Below, piece by piece: positions 6,494 to 10,572 of a DNA stretch of 10,572 nucleotides. The notes under the pieces are model-generated. The model did not search any database, was not told the origin of the DNA, and saw nothing but the letters and a program-made list of their open reading frames with translations. Origin of the DNA: Candidatus Aegiribacteria sp. Its GTDB lineage: Bacteria > Fermentibacterota > Fermentibacteria > Fermentibacterales > JCC-6. The stretch spans positions 1 to 10,572 of the forward strand of contig DAOWFD010000279.1 in NCBI GenBank assembly GCA_030638185.1. The letters run 5' to 3'. Numbering within the stretch: position 1 is the stretch's first letter; each line of letters begins with the position of its first letter. Both the position numbers and the translations under genes were made by a program.

Positions 6494-8446
6494 ATGAAAT
6501 CTCTTCTCTGTCTTCTGCTGCTCATCACAGGAGCAGCTATGGCAACCGGTCTTACTATTATGGAGTCATCCACAGATGGTCTTGTCTTTGAACTCACCGC
6601 TTCTCAACCAGAGTTCAAGACCCTGAATATCAGAGGTAACAACTATTCAGCTGTCGCGATGGAAGGCACTGAAACAATCAGCGATTTCTCGATGCCCAGA
6701 GTACCTGTTTTCAGAACCTGGCTCGAGATTCCTGTTGGCGCAACAGTAGAATTCGAAATCACGGGTGAAACCGTTCTCAATGTAGATGGTCCTGAATGGC
6801 CCATTCAGCCGGGAATAATGTCCGCATCGAAAAGCGATCCCCGCCACAGCTTCACAATGGAATTCGATGAAAGCGTTTATTCCGGTGGAACAACCTTCCC
6901 CGATACCTGGGTAAGAGTCATCTACGCCGGACAGATGCGCGGACGTAATCTTGCCCTTGTAGAAGTTCTTCCTCTTCGCTGGAACCCTGCTGACAATTCC
7001 TGTGACCTGCTTTCTGAAGCTACTATCACACTTTCTTACGAAGGCGGCGATCTTGGAGCAACCTTTGCCAGCGCAGCTCGATACTACGCACCTCCTTTTG
7101 AACAGATACTCTCCAGTTTAACCTCAAACTACGGAACATTCGAGGGTGGCTGTGATACTCCACCCGCACCATATCTCATTATCGGCCACGAGGATTTCGT
7201 ATCCACAGGCATGGACGATTTCGTAACCTGGAAGGAAAGCCTCGGTTTTGATGTAACCCTGGTTGATCTCAGTGTAACCGGCACCTCCTATGCGGATATT
7301 GAAGCATATATTCTTAATGCCATTGAGAACTGGGCTGACCCTCCTCAGTACGTTCTGCTGGTCGGCGACACTCCTTACCTCCCCGGAAACGTGGCAACCG
7401 CGTACAGTGGTGTGACCGATCTCTACTACGTCTGCCTCCCTGACGGAGGTTACCTCCCTGATGCCTTTATCGGCAGATTCTCCGTAACCTCGGTTGGCCA
7501 GGCTGTATTGATGGCCGATAGGGTCATTGATTACGAACAGAACGTCAGCGGTTCTACTCCATGGGTACAGAATACCTGCTGGATAGCCAGCTCTGATAAT
7601 TCTGGCGTTTCAGAGGGTACTCACAACTACTGCATCGAGAACTTTCTCGATCCTCTGAACTACACATATGACAAGATTTACCCGGTCACTTACGGCAGTG
7701 ATGCCGGTGATGCAATCATCTCCATTAACGGCGGCGTTTCCATGCTCACTTTCTCAGGGCATGGCAGCCAGACAAGCTGGGGCGACATGTCCTTCAACTC
7801 AGGCCATTTCGCGCAGCTGACAAATGCCGCAATGCTTCCGGGTGTATTCTCTCATTCCTGCGTGACCGGCAATTACGCTTACGGCACAGCCTGGTGCGAG
7901 ACCTGGACAAGAACACCCGGAAAAGGCGGTCTATGGTTCTTCGGTTCAGTTCCTTCTTCCTACTGGGATGAGGATGACATACAGGAGAAAGGTGAGTACG
8001 AATGGTTCCTTGGAGATGGAATTTACTGGGCAAAAGGATTCTGCGACGGCGGACTTATCGCTGTCTTTAATTATTACAGCGGTGGCGGACTATCCAAGTA
8101 CTACTTCGAGGGTTACAACCTCATGGGTGACCCATCGGTCCAGATGGCTGTCTGGGGCGGAACCGGAATCGAAGATCAGTCCGGCAGCGATGTCAGTGTA
8201 AATACTAATATCCTTGTCGCTAATCCGGTAAGATCTTCAGCTGTAGTTACTCTCAGAGCCAGCGGCCCTGCGACACTCCATGTGTTTGATCTGACAGGAC
8301 GACTTGTCGCTACACCTTACGAGGGTGACATTTCCGGCTCGGAATCCTTCAGCTGGAATACTTCCGAACTGACACCGGGTATGTACTTCCTTCGGCTGGT
8401 ACAGGGCAATGAAGTATCGACAGCAAGGGTTATGGTTATCAGGTAA
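6494..8446 (+). CDS. Secreted C25 (gingipain-like) cysteine protease with T9SS sorting domain, copy 1
   Basis: This is a 650-residue exported protease. ATG 6494 follows AGGAG (6484-6488) and begins a clean signal peptide (MKSLLCLLLLITGAAMATG); a GTG at 6476 would only prepend MRKEKG. Residues of about 22-200 resemble the C25 propeptide (MPRVPVFRTWLEIPVGA). The catalytic domain spans about 215-560. It has H423 in LTFSGHGSQ and C456 in FSHSCVTGN, matching the gingipain His/Cys dyad, and ends with the family-typical GYNLMGDPSVQM. The final 80 residues (ILVANPVRSSAV...FDLTGRLV...GMYFLRLVQG...VMVIR) are a type A T9SS C-terminal sorting domain, which directs outer-membrane passage and surface anchoring or release. 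Cleavage specificity cannot be read from the sequence. A strong terminator follows at 8471. A tandem paralogue lies downstream. Confidence 0.93.
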   Translation: MKSLLCLLLLITGAAMATGLTIMESSTDGLVFELTASQPEFKTLNIRGNNYSAVAMEGTETISDFSMPRVPVFRTWLEIPVGATVEFEITGETVLNVDGPEWPIQPGIMSASKSDPRHSFTMEFDESVYSGGTTFPDTWVRVIYAGQMRGRNLALVEVLPLRWNPADNSCDLLSEATITLSYEGGDLGATFASAARYYAPPFEQILSSLTSNYGTFEGGCDTPPAPYLIIGHEDFVSTGMDDFVTWKESLGFDVTLVDLSVTGTSYADIEAYILNAIENWADPPQYVLLVGDTPYLPGNVATAYSGVTDLYYVCLPDGGYLPDAFIGRFSVTSVGQAVLMADRVIDYEQNVSGSTPWVQNTCWIASSDNSGVSEGTHNYCIENFLDPLNYTYDKIYPVTYGSDAGDAIISINGGVSMLTFSGHGSQTSWGDMSFNSGHFAQLTNAAMLPGVFSHSCVTGNYAYGTAWCETWTRTPGKGGLWFFGSVPSSYWDEDDIQEKGEYEWFLGDGIYWAKGFCDGGLIAVFNYYSGGGLSKYYFEGYNLMGDPSVQMAVWGGTGIEDQSGSDVSVNTNILVANPVRSSAVVTLRASGPATLHVFDLTGRLVATPYEGDISGSESFSWNTSELTPGMYFLRLVQGNEVSTARVMVIR

Positions 8447-8470
8447 CCCTGAAACATTCTGATCATTTCT

Positions 8471-8498
8471 GCGGGAGAGTTCCGGCTCTCCCGCTTTT
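8471..8498 (+). terminator. Rho-independent terminator after first C25 gene
   Basis: A perfect 9-bp stem, GCGGGAGAG (8471-8479) with CTCTCCCGC (8486-8494), encloses a 6-nt loop and is followed by TTTTCT. It begins 24 bases past the stop codon and separates the two protease genes into independent transcripts. The remaining gap to 8619 is AT-rich and presumably holds the promoter of the second gene; I see no convincing hexamers. Confidence 0.88.
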
Positions 8499-8619
8499 CT
8501 ATTATCTGTGATGTTTGCTTTACATGAGGAACCATTTTCAATATCTATAGTTGTTTTTCAGGGTTAGTTATTGATTCAGTCAAATCCAGATGTACTCACT
8601 CAAAACGAAGGGAAAAGGC

Positions 8620-10572
8620 ATGAAAATACCGTTTTGCCTTTTGATAATCATCTCCGGAGCAGTTTTGGCTTCCGGTATATCTACAATAGAATCCTCAACA
8701 GATGGAATCATTCTTGAATCAGCTGCTCCCGAGCCTGACTTCACTGTAATCAATATCAGGGGAGACAATTATTCAGTCATATCGATGGATGGAGCTGAGA
8801 CCATAAGCGATGTCTCAATGCCAAGGGTCCCTGTTTACAGAACCTGGCTTGAGATTCCGGTAGGCGCAACAGTAGAGTTCTCCGTCTCGAATGAAACCAT
8901 TCTCACTCTGGACGGACCTCCATGGCCTATCGAGCCCGGAATTCTGTCCGCACCCAAGACTGAACCCCGTGAGAACTTCACGATGGAACTTGATGAAAGC
9001 GTCTACAGCTCCGGCAGGTCTTTCCCGGAAAGCTGGGTAAGAGTAGTCTATGCCGGAGAAATGCGCGGACGCAATCTTGCTCTCGTCGAGGTTCTTCCTC
9101 TTCGCTGGAATCCTGCTGACAACTCCTGTGAACTCCTTTCTGAGGCAACAATTACACTTTCGTACGAAGGTGGCGATCTCGGAGAAAGCTATGCAAGGGC
9201 TGCTCGATACTATGCTCCTCCTTTTGAGCAGATACTCTCGAGCATGCTTTCCAACTACGGTCTTTTCGAAGTCGGCTGCAAATTCAACCCTGCATCCTTC
9301 CTCATTATCACCCACGGAAATTTTCTGGGAACCGATCTGGACAATTTCATCGACTGGAAGCAAAGCCTCGGTTTCATGGTGACTCTCGTTGACCTGAGTA
9401 CTACGGGCAGTACATACCAGGAAATAGAAGCCTATATCCTTGACGCGATTGAGAACTGGTCTGATCCGCCTCAGTATGTACTTCTGGTAGGAGATACGAT
9501 GTATCTTCCCGGAAACATCGCTACCAGGTACAGTGGTATTACCGATCTCTACTACGTTTGTCTTGATGATGGAGGCTATCTTCCTGATGCCTTCATTGGA
9601 AGGTTCTCTGTAAGAACAGAAGAACAGATCGCGGTAATGGCCAACAGGCCTGTAGACTACGAACAGAACGTGAATGGATTCACTTCCTGGGTACAGAACA
9701 CATGCTGGATAGCCAGTAACGATTACTGGAACATCTCCGAAGGTACCCACAACTACTGCATCAGTACTTACCTTGATCCCATGGATTACACGTACGACAA
9801 GATTTACCCGCATACGTACGGCAGTAATGCTTCTGATGCCATAGCCTCTATCAATGGAGGCATTTCCATGCTCACATTCTCCGGCCACGGATCACCTACA
9901 TCATGGGACGACATGTATTTCAGCTCAACCCATTTCGCTCAGCTGACAAACGACGGGATGTTCCCCGGAGTTCTTTCCCACGCCTGTCTTACCGGCAGCT
10001 ATGGATCCGGAGCGAGTTCGGCCTGGTGCGAGACCTGGACCAGAACTCCTTCCAAAGGAGGTCTCTGGTTCTGGGGGTCGGTACCGAATACTTACTGGCC
10101 TGAGGACGACATAATGGAAAGAGGTGAATACCACTGGTTCCTGGGGGAGGATGTCTATGTGACAATGGGCTTCCTCAATGGAGCCAAGCTTGACTTTTAT
10201 GATTATTACAGCGGTGGAGGAAGAACGGCTTACTACTTCGAGGGTTACAATCTGATGGGAGACCCTTCCCTCAACATGGCTGTCTGGGGTGTGGAGGGAA
10301 TCGAAGATCAATCCGGCGATGTTATTCCGCAGAATGCAGGGATCCTTATCGCAAACCCCGTGAGGAGTACTGCAGCTGTAACACTCGCTGGTTATGGCCC
10401 CTCCGAGCTTAACGTTTTCGACCTGACCGGGCGGCTAGTGGATACGCCTTTCAGGGGCGAGATCACGGGCACTCAGTCACTGAACTGGGATGTTTCAAAC
10501 CTTGTTCCCGGTATGTATCTCCTCCAGCTTGTGCAGGGAGATGAAGTATCAACAGCGAGAGTGATGGTTATC
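8620..10572 (+). CDS. Secreted C25 (gingipain-like) cysteine protease with T9SS sorting domain, copy 2 (right end cut)
   Basis: It is open without a stop for 651 codons to the window edge. The last visible residues VMVI match the penultimate residues of the first protease (VMVIR-stop), so only about one codon and the stop are missing. ATG 8620 follows GAAGGG (8607-8612) and starts the signal peptide MKIPFCLLIIISGAVLASG; an in-frame ATG at 8590 lacks a ribosome-binding site. The layout is the same as in the upstream paralogue with no net length change: propeptide-like region (MPRVPVYRTWLEIPVGA), H423 in LTFSGHGSP, C456 in LSHACLTGS, GYNLMGDPS, and the sorting domain (ILIANPVRSTAA...FDLTGRLV...GMYLLQLVQG). 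Both catalytic residues fall at the same residue numbers. Differences are spread along the protein and mostly conservative, so both copies seem functional and perhaps differ in specificity. Confidence 0.92.
   Translation, partial: MKIPFCLLIIISGAVLASGISTIESSTDGIILESAAPEPDFTVINIRGDNYSVISMDGAETISDVSMPRVPVYRTWLEIPVGATVEFSVSNETILTLDGPPWPIEPGILSAPKTEPRENFTMELDESVYSSGRSFPESWVRVVYAGEMRGRNLALVEVLPLRWNPADNSCELLSEATITLSYEGGDLGESYARAARYYAPPFEQILSSMLSNYGLFEVGCKFNPASFLIITHGNFLGTDLDNFIDWKQSLGFMVTLVDLSTTGSTYQEIEAYILDAIENWSDPPQYVLLVGDTMYLPGNIATRYSGITDLYYVCLDDGGYLPDAFIGRFSVRTEEQIAVMANRPVDYEQNVNGFTSWVQNTCWIASNDYWNISEGTHNYCISTYLDPMDYTYDKIYPHTYGSNASDAIASINGGISMLTFSGHGSPTSWDDMYFSSTHFAQLTNDGMFPGVLSHACLTGSYGSGASSAWCETWTRTPSKGGLWFWGSVPNTYWPEDDIMERGEYHWFLGEDVYVTMGFLNGAKLDFYDYYSGGGRTAYYFEGYNLMGDPSLNMAVWGVEGIEDQSGDVIPQNAGILIANPVRSTAAVTLAGYGPSELNVFDLTGRLVDTPFRGEITGTQSLNWDVSNLVPGMYLLQLVQGDEVSTARVMVI

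Noticed and set aside
8590..8619. Earlier in-frame ATG for the second C25 protease, and likewise GTG 6476 for the first
   Set aside because: Both add a short charged stretch before the signal peptide and lack a Shine-Dalgarno, while the internal ATGs at 8620 and 6494 have one at the right distance.
8815..9888. A 357-codon open frame on the minus strand
   Set aside because: It is fully antisense to the second C25 protease, which has family motifs throughout. The antisense translation shows no recognisable domain and has no ribosome-binding site of note. The same applies to 9925-10311 minus.

Overview
The window looks like chromosomal DNA from an uncultured-type bacterium of the Fibrobacterota-Chlorobiota-Bacteroidota (FCB) neighbourhood. 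The main evidence is a tandem pair of secreted C25 (gingipain-like) proteases. Each has a signal peptide, a propeptide-like region, a His/Cys catalytic core and a C-terminal beta-domain of the type IX secretion (T9SS) sorting type. A candidate phylum such as Fermentibacteria would fit, but that placement is inference; there is no rRNA or other phylogenetic marker here.

Layout. Positions 1-1449 hold the transposase half of an IS4-type insertion sequence (copy A, cut by the left window edge). Positions 1499-2026 hold a shikimate kinase gene (aroK). Positions 2011-3884 hold a complete second, diverged copy of the same insertion sequence in inverted orientation (copy B). Positions 3889-6376 are a minus-strand operon of a patatin-BamA-like outer-membrane protein followed by a small cupin. 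From 6494 to the right edge are the two tandem C25 proteases. The first ends at a strong intrinsic terminator, and the second runs off the window within about one codon of its expected end.

The most interesting object is the insertion sequence. Copy B shows that the whole element has two divergent genes: a DDE transposase and a 119-residue accessory protein resembling the DUF6788 group. They are separated by a perfect 32-bp palindrome and bounded by inverted repeats (34 bp in the long form, each folding into a hairpin). In both copies the transposase is split between two reading frames that join by a +1 shift at a T-run. The copies differ at roughly 15% of residues, yet both keep the split and both keep the two frames open. 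Between the copies, almost every substitution just after the T-run is silent in the downstream frame and alters the upstream frame. This points to a programmed +1 frameshift rather than a random mutation.

The two IS copies face each other across aroK, so aroK sits in a composite-transposon-like arrangement, and the last four codons plus the stop of aroK come from the IS end. The patatin-BamA protein, the cupin and the C25 proteases are surface or secretion genes and appear to be ordinary host genes. The 117-bp gap between patatin and the first protease carries divergent promoters.
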